From assembly GCA_002339675.1 (NCBI GenBank), contig DDKB01000012.1, positions 1-64,000 of the forward strand: 64,000 nucleotides of DNA, given 5' to 3'. Positions 15,689 to 23,018 of this stretch are shown here, in pieces (position 1 is the first letter of the stretch; each line of letters opens with the position of its first letter). The notes beneath the pieces are model-generated. The model worked only from the letters and a program-made list of their open reading frames with translations, did no database searches and was not told the DNA's origin. The position numbers and the translations under genes are program-made. The DNA is from Stutzerimonas stutzeri. GTDB lineage: Bacteria > Pseudomonadota > Gammaproteobacteria > Pseudomonadales > Pseudomonadaceae.

Positions 15689-16929
15689 CTGACCGGGTAA
15701 ACGTAATCGCTTACGGAGCCTATGACCGGCACAACTATGGCGACCTGCTCTTTGCCATCGTCCTCAAACGCTACCTGGAGGCCGACGGGCGCTTTTCGGT
15801 GCTGGTCGCCGCCACCAAGACGTCCGACCTGTCGAGCTTTGGCGCCTTGCCGACCATGCCGCTGAAAAAGGCTCTGGACGCCACTCGCCAGCAGCCCAAG
15901 ACGATGCTCATCGTCGCCGGTGGCGAGTGCCTCACCGCGCAGTGGGAAAGCATTATTGGTTACCTCGCGCCGCAGGCGATCTACTACCCGATCAAGGCCA
16001 GCCCCTACCTGATCGGGCACAAGGCCTTCATCCGCCTGAGCCGGATGTTCACCCGGATTCCGTCGGACATCCCGCTGGTGCTCGGCGAGCGCGAGCTGCC
16101 CGGCTACAAGGTGATGTACAACAGCGTCGGCGGCAACGAGATCAGCCGCAAGAAACCGCTGATCCACGCGGCCATCCGGCGCAACCTGGAGGATTGCACC
16201 TACATCTCGGTGCGCGACCGCGAGACCTCGGCCGAGCTGGACAAGCTCGGCGTCCAGCATGCGCTGGTGCCCGACAGCGCCATCCTCATCTCCGACATCT
16301 ACACGCCGTCCGAGGACCCCGCCACGCCCGGCCACATCGTCTTCCACATCTCCGATCACTACGCCAAGCGGCGAATCGAGGCGATCGCCCAGCAACTGAC
16401 CGAACTGAACGTCAACACCGGGCTGAAGATTGCGCTGCTCACCATCGGCAAGGCCCCCGGCCACTCCGACGACGAGCCGCTGGACAAGCTCTACAGCCTG
16501 CTCGGCGAGGAGCGCGCCTACCGCGTGGACAGCGGTCATATCGACGACATCATCCGCTGCATCGCCACCAGCAAGCTCTACTGCGGCACCAGCCTGCACG
16601 GCGCCATTACTGCGCTGGCCTACGCCGTACCGCAGATCGCGCTGTTGCCGCAGCGGGTAATCAAGCTGTCCAGCTTTCTTGAAACCTGGGTTCCGAAGGC
16701 CTCATGCGGGTTCGCCGAAGTCCCGCAGATCAGCCAGATCGGCACCAACCTGGTCAACAGCTTCGACGACAGCCAGCGCGCCGAGCTGCGCGCCGTGGTC
16801 GAAGCGATGAAAGGCCGTGTGCGCGCCAACCTGGATCACATGGTGCGGCTGTATGAGCAGGCCCCGGCGCGGGGCGAATCGGCTGCCCAAACCAACAAAC
16901 AGGCAGCGGCCCCGGCTGCGGTGAACTGA
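15685..16929 (+). CDS. Polysaccharide pyruvyl transferase family protein (414 aa)
   Basis: Family of enzymes that add ketal-linked pyruvate from PEP to sugars. The N-terminus NVIAYGAYDRHNYGDLLFAIVLKRYLE has the GxxNxGD-like glycine motif, and the C-terminal half has YISVRDRETSAEL, ALVPDSAI and the characteristic YCGTSLHGAITALAYAVPQIAL (SxHG motif). AGGAG is 10 bases before the ATG, which overlaps the flippase stop. The last ~25 residues are Ala/Gln-rich and probably disordered. Confidence 0.86.
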   Translation: MTDRVNVIAYGAYDRHNYGDLLFAIVLKRYLEADGRFSVLVAATKTSDLSSFGALPTMPLKKALDATRQQPKTMLIVAGGECLTAQWESIIGYLAPQAIYYPIKASPYLIGHKAFIRLSRMFTRIPSDIPLVLGERELPGYKVMYNSVGGNEISRKKPLIHAAIRRNLEDCTYISVRDRETSAELDKLGVQHALVPDSAILISDIYTPSEDPATPGHIVFHISDHYAKRRIEAIAQQLTELNVNTGLKIALLTIGKAPGHSDDEPLDKLYSLLGEERAYRVDSGHIDDIIRCIATSKLYCGTSLHGAITALAYAVPQIALLPQRVIKLSSFLETWVPKASCGFAEVPQISQIGTNLVNSFDDSQRAELRAVVEAMKGRVRANLDHMVRLYEQAPARGESAAQTNKQAAAPAAVN

Positions 16930-16940
16930 GCGACGCTGGA

Positions 16941-16964
16941 CGGGCCCGAATCATCGCGGGCCCG
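16941..16964. terminator. Inverted repeat between convergent genes
   Basis: CGGGCCCG is repeated as a perfect 8-bp stem with an 8-base loop in the short gap between the pyruvyltransferase (+) and tsdA (-). No T-run follows on either strand, so it is a weak terminator candidate. Confidence 0.4.
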
Positions 16965-16996
16965 CCATCACCGCCTGTCTGTCCGGCGCGGCAGGG

Positions 16997-17911
16997 TCAG
17001 AGGCCGGAGCCGAGCAAGCGTCCCTCCAGCATCTGGCCGTACAGGCTCACGCCGTCGTTGGCATGGTATTTAGCGCGGGTTTTCTCTACCGAACCGTCGA
17101 CGAGGCGGGGATCCTGCGGCCGCTCATGGCTGTTCATGAACGCTGCCACGTGCCAGGCGTCGTCATCGGATAGGCTGCCACCCTTGCCCAACGGCATATT
17201 CGCCTTGATGAACGCCGCCGCGGTGTTGATGCGATGCATGCCGGCGCCCCAGTTGAACGAATCGGCACCCCACAGCGGCGGGAATACATAGGCCGCGCCG
17301 GACTTCTGACCTTCACCGCTCTCACCATGGCAGACGGCACAATGCTCGGCGTACACCGCCTTGCCCCGAGCCAGGTCGTAGCCAGCGCTGGGCTGCGGCA
17401 CCTCGGGGTAACCGCGGCCGGGCAGCTCCTGACCAGTCGGCGCACCGGTGGCGAGCCAGTAGGAGTAGGCAGTGAGCGCGGCGATCACCGGGCCATCGGC
17501 CGGCGGCGCCTTGCCGTTCATGCTGAACTGGAAGCAGCCCTGCATGCGCTCGGCGTAGCTGTTCACCTTGTCGTTTTTCTTGCGATACGCGGGGTACAGC
17601 GGATAGGCCGCCCAGAGCGGCGCCGCGTTGGCCTTGCGCCCCTGATCGAGGTGGCAGTTGGCGCACGCCAGGCCGTTGCCGACGTAGTCCGGCGCGCGCC
17701 GCAGGGTGTCGACAAAGATCGCCCGCCCCTCCTGCACCAGTTTGCCAAAGGCGTTGTCCGGCAGCGTGCGCTCCTCCGGCGGCTGGAAATACGGCGCGTC
17801 ACCGGGCGTGGCCGCGCCGGTGGGTAGTTGGGACTGATCCTCCATGGCGATTTCCGCCGCGTGAATCGGCAGGGCGGCAGCCAGCAAGAGCGTGAGCGGT
17901 ATCGTTTTCAT
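16997..17911 (-). CDS. tsdA: Thiosulfate dehydrogenase, dihaem cytochrome c TsdA (304 aa)
   Basis: Periplasmic enzyme that joins two thiosulfate molecules into tetrathionate, passing electrons to TsdB or other cytochromes. A signal peptide (MKTIPLTLLLAAALPIHAAE) is present. Haem sites are CANCH at 83-87 and CAVCH at 191-195. C126, about 40 residues after the first haem site in AERMQGCFQFSMNG, is placed like the unusual Cys axial ligand of TsdA. The gene starts at an ATGA overlap with the tsdB stop, the tsdB-tsdA order known from P. stutzeri. A SoxA-type protein is less likely because of the dihaem arrangement and context. Confidence 0.88.
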   Translation of the reverse strand: MKTIPLTLLLAAALPIHAAEIAMEDQSQLPTGAATPGDAPYFQPPEERTLPDNAFGKLVQEGRAIFVDTLRRAPDYVGNGLACANCHLDQGRKANAAPLWAAYPLYPAYRKKNDKVNSYAERMQGCFQFSMNGKAPPADGPVIAALTAYSYWLATGAPTGQELPGRGYPEVPQPSAGYDLARGKAVYAEHCAVCHGESGEGQKSGAAYVFPPLWGADSFNWGAGMHRINTAAAFIKANMPLGKGGSLSDDDAWHVAAFMNSHERPQDPRLVDGSVEKTRAKYHANDGVSLYGQMLEGRLLGSGL

Positions 17912-18555
17912 TGGGCGGCTCCTGTGCCGGTCAGGCTGGCGAAATAGGTCGAGACAGCCTGTACCTCATCGGCCGTCAGACTGCGGGCGATGTGCCCCAT
18001 GAGATCGCCGGGGTCGTTCTGGCGGGTCTTCTGCTGCCAGGCGAGCAGTTGAGCGGAGAGGTATTGCGCCGACTGCCCGCCGATGGCCGGGAAGCTGTCA
18101 CCCACGCCGCTACCGCCGGGCCCATGACAGGTGACGCAGGCGGGAATGTTGCGCGACCAGGCGCCGCGCAGCGCGAGCACCTCGCCGACACCTTCGGCAG
18201 GCGCCGCGCGGCCGACACGCTCGATCGAGGGCTGCGGTCGCGCGGCCAGAAAGTCCGTGACCGCGGAAATCTCCTCGTCCGTCAGCGCCGAGGCGATGGG
18301 CTGCATGAGCGGATGGGTGCGCCGACCTGCGGCGAAATCGCCCAGCTGTTTGCGCAGGTAGCCGGCCGACAGCCCGGCCAGGCGCGGAAAGCCCGCCGCC
18401 GCCATGCCTTCGCCTGCAGGCCCGTGGCAGGTCGCGCACGCCGTCGCGGCCGGACTCGCGCCGCCGCGCTCATAGACCGATGCGGCTTCGGCCGCCCGGC
18501 CAGGTACCGACAAGACCAGCAAAACGACTGTCAGAGCCACGCGGTAAATGTTCAT
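17908..18555 (-). CDS. tsdB: Dihaem cytochrome c TsdB, electron acceptor of TsdA (215 aa)
   Basis: Periplasmic cytochrome of the c4-like class with a signal peptide (MNIYRVALTVVLLVLSVPGRAAE) and two haem sites: CATCHGPAGEG in the first half and CVTCHGPGGSG in the second, each followed by an Ala/Gly-rich helix and a distal Met region (HPLMQPIAS and DLMGHIARS). The two halves look like a duplicated monohaem unit. It precedes and overlaps tsdA, so both are probably co-transcribed and TsdB carries electrons from thiosulfate oxidation. Confidence 0.87.
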   Translation of the reverse strand: MNIYRVALTVVLLVLSVPGRAAEAASVYERGGASPAATACATCHGPAGEGMAAAGFPRLAGLSAGYLRKQLGDFAAGRRTHPLMQPIASALTDEEISAVTDFLAARPQPSIERVGRAAPAEGVGEVLALRGAWSRNIPACVTCHGPGGSGVGDSFPAIGGQSAQYLSAQLLAWQQKTRQNDPGDLMGHIARSLTADEVQAVSTYFASLTGTGAAQ

Positions 18556-19118
18556 CTCGCCTCCATCATTCTTGTTATCGGGTTTCGCATCGGTCGTTGC
18601 TCAGGGCCTGGATCACAGCAGCCCCATCATCCAGTCCAGTAACTCGGGGTCGGGCGCGCCCTGGCGCTGCTGCAGGCGTTTCGTGTTAAAGCTAGTCGAT
18701 CGCCGGCGTCGCCGACGCCCCCGATGTCCGCCATCAGCGACCGTCGCTGTCGAGCAGGACATGCCCAAGCTCAGTCCTGGGCTTCAAGAAAACCGCGATC
18801 AGCCCTTCGCGCTCGCCCTGGTTGACGGCCAGGAAGGCCGCATTCGGCAACATGCGCGCCTGCAGCGCTTGTATGTCCATAAAGTCGGCATCCGCGCCGC
18901 TTGTACTGCGTCCATCTGCCGTGCGACAAGGTGGCGCAGCCAGCATGGCGATACGCGATTAAGGGACCATTAAGAGCCTGTCATTCATCGCCACACGCCC
19001 TGAATACCGGCTCCGGCAGGCCGACCCTGCAACCATCTGCCCGCGCCGCCGTACCATTGCATAACGTTCCCTTAATCCCGGCGCGCGAGACTTGCGGCCT
19101 ACTCGAGGCATTTATTCC
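18556..19118. promoter_or_regulatory. Divergent regulatory region between tsdB and response regulator
   Basis: 563 bp without a well supported gene. It must contain promoters for tsdBA (leftward) and the two-component operon (rightward). Candidate regulator boxes lie at 18958-18974 and 19060-19076 and are listed separately. A minus-strand frame at 18734-18946 was considered and rejected. Confidence 0.5.
18958..18974 (-). promoter_or_regulatory. PmrA/QseB-type direct repeat, candidate operator
   Basis: On the minus strand this reads CTTAAT-GGTCC-CTTAAT, two identical hexamers with an 11-bp period, matching the known PmrA/QseB-type box (CTTAAT/G-N5-CTTAAT/G). A weaker copy, CATAAC-GTTCC-CTTAAT, is at 19060-19076 on the plus strand, about 45 bp before the response regulator gene. 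Autoregulation of the adjacent two-component operon is the simplest reading. Confidence 0.55.
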
Positions 19119-19814
19119 ATGCACGTCCTGCTGACGGAAGACAACGCGCTGATTGCCAGCGGCATCGTCGCCGGGCTTGAGGCCCAGGGCTTCAGCGTGG
19201 CTCACGCCGCAACCGCCGCCCGCGCCGATGCGCTGCTGCAGCTGGCTCAGTTCGATCTGATGATCCTCGACCTGGGACTGCCCGACGAGGACGGCCTGCA
19301 GCTGTTGCAGCGGCTCCGGCGTCGCGGCGTGCAACAGCCGGTGCTGATCCTGACCGCGCGCGATGCAGTGGCCGAACGGGTCGCCGGCTTGCAGGCCGGC
19401 GCCGATGACTACCTGACCAAGCCCTTCGACCTGCGCGAGCTCGCGGCCCGGCTGCATGCCTTGCTGCGCCGTGCCGCTGGCCGCAGTACGCCGGTGATTG
19501 CCCATGGCGGGTTGCAGTTTGATCCGGCCGCCTGCACCGCCACGCTCGCCGGCGAAGCGGTCGACCTGTCCCGGCGTGAACAGGCCCTGCTGCATGCCCT
19601 GCTGCTGAACCCCGGCCGTGTGCTCTCCGTCGAGCAACTCAAGGACGCCATCTACGGCCTGGACGGCGAAGTCGAAAGCAATGCCCTCAACGTGCATATC
19701 CACCACCTGCGGCGCAAGCTGGGCAGCCACATCGTCGAAACCGTCAGGGGACTGGGCTACCGGCTGGGGCCTGCCAGGCATGCCGACACGCCGCCCTGCG
19801 GGGGCGCCCGATGA
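19119..19814 (+). CDS. OmpR-family response regulator, QseB/PmrA-like (231 aa)
   Basis: Receiver domain at residues 1-112 with acidic pair E7-D8, phospho-acceptor D51 in LMILDLGLPDEDG, Thr in LILTARDA and K101 in YLTKPFDLRE. The C-terminal winged helix (~125-220) ends with SNALNVHIHHLRRKLGSHIVETVRGLGYRL. ATG 19119 gives the standard start MHVLLTEDN; upstream extension is not supported. It overlaps the kinase gene by 4 bp. The signal and full target set are unknown; candidate binding boxes lie upstream. Confidence 0.93.
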   Translation: MHVLLTEDNALIASGIVAGLEAQGFSVAHAATAARADALLQLAQFDLMILDLGLPDEDGLQLLQRLRRRGVQQPVLILTARDAVAERVAGLQAGADDYLTKPFDLRELAARLHALLRRAAGRSTPVIAHGGLQFDPAACTATLAGEAVDLSRREQALLHALLLNPGRVLSVEQLKDAIYGLDGEVESNALNVHIHHLRRKLGSHIVETVRGLGYRLGPARHADTPPCGGAR

Positions 19815-21193
19815 GCCTACGCCTGCGCCTGAGCCTCTCGCTCGGTTCGGCCTTCGTGCTGCTCTGGGCACTGGCCGCCTGCTGGATGCTGTTCGATGTG
19901 CGCCAGCAGCTGATGCTCTCGCTCGATCAACGCCTGGCCGCCTCGGCTCGAATGGTCGCCGGCCTGCTGGTGCAATTGCCGCAGCCGCAGCTTGGCGCCA
20001 ACGGCATCGCCCGGCTCAGCGCCGAACAGCTTGGCATCGAAAACGGCCTGGCCTGCCAGGTCACCTCCTTGCGCGGCGAAGTGCTGGCCCGCAGCCATGC
20101 CGCGCCCGAACACGCCCTCGACGCCCAGCGCACCGGCTTTCATGACCAGCTGATCGGCGACACCCCGTGGCGAAGCTTCACGCTGGTCCGCGACGGCCTG
20201 CGCATCACCACGGCCGACCGCCTGGACGAGCGCGCCACCCTACAGCGCTCGATGCTGCTGGCGACCTCACTGCCGGTCGCGCTCGCCTTGCTGGGTAGCC
20301 TGGTCGTGCTCTGGCTGGGAATTGGCAAGGGCCTGGCGCCGCTTCGCCAGATCCGCACGGCACTGGCGCGACGCGGCGCCGATTCGGTCGAGCCGATCCG
20401 CATCCCGCGGCTGCCGCCCGAACTGGCGCCGCTGGTCGAGGCGCAGAACCAGCTGCTGGCGCGGATCGCCCAGACCCTCGAGCGCGAACGACGGCTCACC
20501 GACGACGCCGCGCACGAACTGCGCAGCCCGCTAACCGCCATCAAGACCCACCTGCAGGTGGCCGCGATGACCGACGGCGACACCGCGAAAAATGCTCTGG
20601 CGCAGGCCGAGATCGGCACCGACCGCCTGCACCGCACCCTCGATCAATTACTGCTGCTCGCCCGCGTCGAGGGCCGTGTCAGTTTCGACGATGGCCTGCA
20701 CTGCACGGCCGTGGAGGCGGCGCGCCTGGCCATCACCGATGCCCAACAGCAACCCGGCGCCGGCATCGACTGGCAGGTCGCCGACGGTGTACCCGAACGT
20801 CCCCTGGCCATGCCACCGGCGCTGGCCATCGCCGCGCTGCGCAATCTGCTGGATAACGCGCGCCGCCATACCCGCGACGGCACCTGCGTGCAGCTAAGGG
20901 TCGAGCCTCACGCCGGCAACCGGGTGCGCTTCGTCGTATGCGACCAGGGGCCGGCCATCTCGCCGGAACGCCTGGCGCGTTTCACCGAGCGCTTCTGGCG
21001 CAGTGGTGACGGCGACGGCAGCGGGCTGGGGTTGTCCATTGTCAAGGCGATCGCCGAACGCTGCGGCTGCATCCTTGACTTCGCCGCGCGCAACGACGGC
21101 CTGCAGGCGAGCCTGTCCGTCCCCTTCCAGCCGGATGACCGCGCCGGCGAAGCGACCGAACAGCCGGGGGCCCTACCGCAACTGCCCGACTGA
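19811..21193 (+). CDS. Sensor histidine kinase, QseC/PmrB-like (460 aa)
   Basis: Membrane sensor with a first helix at ~10-30, a periplasmic domain to ~145, and a second helix at ~148-172 followed by a linker. The phosphorylation site is H235 in DDAAHELRSPLTAIKTHL. The ATPase domain has the N box NLLDNARRHTRDG, the G1 region VVCDQGPAIS, F box RFTERFWRSG and G2 GSGLGLSIVKAIAERCG. Its start overlaps the response regulator stop, so the two are a cognate pair. The ligand cannot be predicted. Confidence 0.92.
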   Translation: MSLRLRLSLSLGSAFVLLWALAACWMLFDVRQQLMLSLDQRLAASARMVAGLLVQLPQPQLGANGIARLSAEQLGIENGLACQVTSLRGEVLARSHAAPEHALDAQRTGFHDQLIGDTPWRSFTLVRDGLRITTADRLDERATLQRSMLLATSLPVALALLGSLVVLWLGIGKGLAPLRQIRTALARRGADSVEPIRIPRLPPELAPLVEAQNQLLARIAQTLERERRLTDDAAHELRSPLTAIKTHLQVAAMTDGDTAKNALAQAEIGTDRLHRTLDQLLLLARVEGRVSFDDGLHCTAVEAARLAITDAQQQPGAGIDWQVADGVPERPLAMPPALAIAALRNLLDNARRHTRDGTCVQLRVEPHAGNRVRFVVCDQGPAISPERLARFTERFWRSGDGDGSGLGLSIVKAIAERCGCILDFAARNDGLQASLSVPFQPDDRAGEATEQPGALPQLPD

Positions 21194-21226
21194 CATCCAT
21201 CCGTCCACCACCGCAGGAGGTACACG

Positions 21227-22612
21227 ATGCTTGTATTCGAACCGATCTACACGGAGGGCCTGGCACAGATTTCCTATCTGGTCGGCGACAGCGACGCAGC
21301 CGTCGCGGCGGTCATCGACCCACGCCGAGACATCGAGGTCTATCTGCAGATGACGCGGGCGCGCGGCCTGCGCATCGCCTACGTCATCGAAACCCATATT
21401 CACGCCGACTTCGCGTCTGGCGCCCAGGCATTGGCAAGCCGCACCGGCGCCCGGCTCATCGGGGGCCGTTCGGAGGCCTACCGGTTCGACCTTCGCCAGG
21501 TCGACGACGGCGAAACCCTGGAGCTGGGCCAGGTGAAACTCCAGGTCATGCATACCCCGGGGCACACACCGGAGCACATCTCGCTCAAGCTGTTCGATAG
21601 CAAGCAGGGCGATGCTCCGCTCGCGCTGTTCACCGGCGACACCCTGTTCAACCTCGACGTCGGCCGCCCCGACCTGCTCGGCGAGGGCAGCGAGCGCCGG
21701 CTGGCCGCTGCCCTCTACCACAGCCTGTTCGACCGCTACCTGCCGCTGGGCGACCGCATCGAAATCTACCCCTGCCATGGCGCCGGCTCGGCTTGCGGCA
21801 AGTCCATCGGCGACCGCCAGCGCTCCACGCTGGGCAATGAGCGGCTGTTCAACCCCGCGCTGAACCAAGACCGCAGCGAAGACGCGTTCGTCGAATGGCT
21901 GCTGGCGGACATGCCGGAGCCACCGCGCCACTACGCCCGCCTGAAACAGCTGAACACCGAACCCGCGCTACAGACGGCAGGCCCCGGGTTGCCACCGCCC
22001 CTGGCCCCGCTGGAATTCCAGGCGCTCGCCCGCGACGAACAGATGCAGCTTGTGGACTGCCGCTCGATCCTGGCCTTTGGCGGCGGCCACGTGCCCGGCG
22101 CACTCAACATTGCGCTGCGCAACGAGTTCGTGAACTGGTCCGGCCGGATGCTCGACGCGGACCGGCCGATTCTGCTGATTGGCGAGTCGGCCAGCGACAT
22201 CGACCAGGCCGTCACCCAGCTTTACCGCATCGGCCTGGACGATATTCGCGGATACCTGCGCAACGGCATGACCGACTGGCAGAACGCGGCGCTGCCGCTG
22301 GACAGCGTGGCGCAGTGGACCGTGCATACGCTCGAAGCCTGGCGCAACGATGCCAACGTCCTGGTGCTGGACGTCCGTAGCCCGAGCGAATTCGCTGCCG
22401 GCCATATACCCGGCGCACACCACCTGTTCGTCGCCCACCTGGGCGAGCGCCTGGCCGAACTCGACCCGGCCAAAACCATCGTGACTTACTGTGGCTCGGG
22501 CTACCGCGCTTCGATCGCCGCCAGCGTCCTCAAGCGCGCCGGCTTCAGTGACGTGGCCAATGTGCCGGGCTCCTGGACGGCCTGGAACGCAGCGGGGTTG
22601 CCGGTGGAGTAA
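21227..22612 (+). CDS. MBL-fold persulfide dioxygenase-like protein with two rhodanese domains (461 aa)
   Basis: The N-terminal metallo-beta-lactamase domain (1-~235) has H57-I-H59-A-D61, HTPGHTPEH and TGDTLFNLDVGRPDL, as in ETHE1/CstB-type persulfide dioxygenases. A first rhodanese domain (~265-350) has GESASD where the active Cys loop should be, so it is probably inactive. The last domain (~365-461) has the active loop YCGSGYRA. Likely it handles persulfide or thiosulfate sulfur. Context beside tsdBA and downstream of a two-component system suggests sulfane-sulfur metabolism; that link is inference. Confidence 0.85.
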   Translation: MLVFEPIYTEGLAQISYLVGDSDAAVAAVIDPRRDIEVYLQMTRARGLRIAYVIETHIHADFASGAQALASRTGARLIGGRSEAYRFDLRQVDDGETLELGQVKLQVMHTPGHTPEHISLKLFDSKQGDAPLALFTGDTLFNLDVGRPDLLGEGSERRLAAALYHSLFDRYLPLGDRIEIYPCHGAGSACGKSIGDRQRSTLGNERLFNPALNQDRSEDAFVEWLLADMPEPPRHYARLKQLNTEPALQTAGPGLPPPLAPLEFQALARDEQMQLVDCRSILAFGGGHVPGALNIALRNEFVNWSGRMLDADRPILLIGESASDIDQAVTQLYRIGLDDIRGYLRNGMTDWQNAALPLDSVAQWTVHTLEAWRNDANVLVLDVRSPSEFAAGHIPGAHHLFVAHLGERLAELDPAKTIVTYCGSGYRASIAASVLKRAGFSDVANVPGSWTAWNAAGLPVE

Positions 22613-22781
22613 TCCCGAAAAAAGAGGTGGCTGGCTCCTGTCCGAAGTCGGGAGCCAGTCGCCGCGCAATGCAGCCTGCCGACACGTCCGATCAAAGCCG
22701 GGCAACGCACCTCGATGCGCACAGGCGCCATGGCGCTGAGCGCGGTAGGGGCCAGCAGGCGACACCCGTTCCAGCGGCCAC

Positions 22782-22808
22782 AAAAAAGGGCTAGCCGAAG
22801 CTAACCCT
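22782..22808 (-). terminator. Terminator facing left, probably the original tRNA-Thr terminator
   Basis: On the minus strand the stem AGGGTTAGC / GCTAGCCCT with a TTCG tetraloop is followed by TTTTTT. It lies just outside the left attachment repeat, where transcription from an unoccupied tRNA-Thr gene would end. Confidence 0.75.
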
Positions 22809-22814
22809 ATGATT

Positions 22815-22864
22815 TTGGTGCCGGTGAGAGGAGTCGAACCCCCGACCTTCGCATTACGAATGCG
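22815..22864. repeat. attL: 50-bp direct repeat of tRNA-Thr 3' end
   Basis: Identical over 50 bp to 50683-50732. It contains the tRNA 3' half from the anticodon stem through CCA, in minus orientation. To the right it is followed by element-specific sequence instead of the 5' half of the tRNA, so no functional tRNA is encoded here. Confidence 0.92.
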
Positions 22865-22888
22865 AGGGTGTCCGGATACCCTCGCATT
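22859..22888. repeat. 11-bp inverted repeat at the inner edge of attL
   Basis: AATGCGAGGGT and ACCCTCGCATT flank an 8-base spacer, a perfect inverted repeat that starts inside the attachment core and ends inside the element. It could be an integrase core-type binding pair. Confidence 0.6.
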
Positions 22889-22944
22889 TCTGAATCTTTA
22901 CGGACCTATGCAGAGCGCGGTTTGAAGCCTATTCTAGGCTTAAC

Positions 22945-23000
22945 GGGGTTACACCGAAATATCCATATTTCGACCAAATACGTAACCCCAGCGTAACCCC
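22945..23000. promoter_or_regulatory. Integrase arm-type sites and nested operator palindrome upstream of int
   Basis: GGGGTTAC (22945-22952) faces two CGTAACCCC copies (22981-22989 and 22992-23000). Between them is CGAAATAT-CC-ATATTTCG, a perfect palindrome with 8-bp arms (22955-22972). The CGTAACCCC pair recurs at 50617-50636 near the other end. The arrangement fits arm-type integrase sites overlapping the int promoter or operator. Confidence 0.6.
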
Positions 23001-23018
23001 AGAATCGGAGAGGCAGGC

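Noticed and set aside
18734..18946. Small minus-strand frame next to the CTTAAT box
   Set aside because: No ribosome binding site for either possible start, and the start would lie almost in the box itself.
22630..22660. Terminator after the MBL-rhodanese gene
   Set aside because: A stem CTGGCTCC/GGAGCCAG exists, but there is no T-run on the plus strand and the minus-strand T-run is separated by several bases.
22815..22890. Second tRNA-Thr gene at the left end
   Set aside because: Only the 3' half is present; the D arm and 5' acceptor strand are replaced by element sequence.
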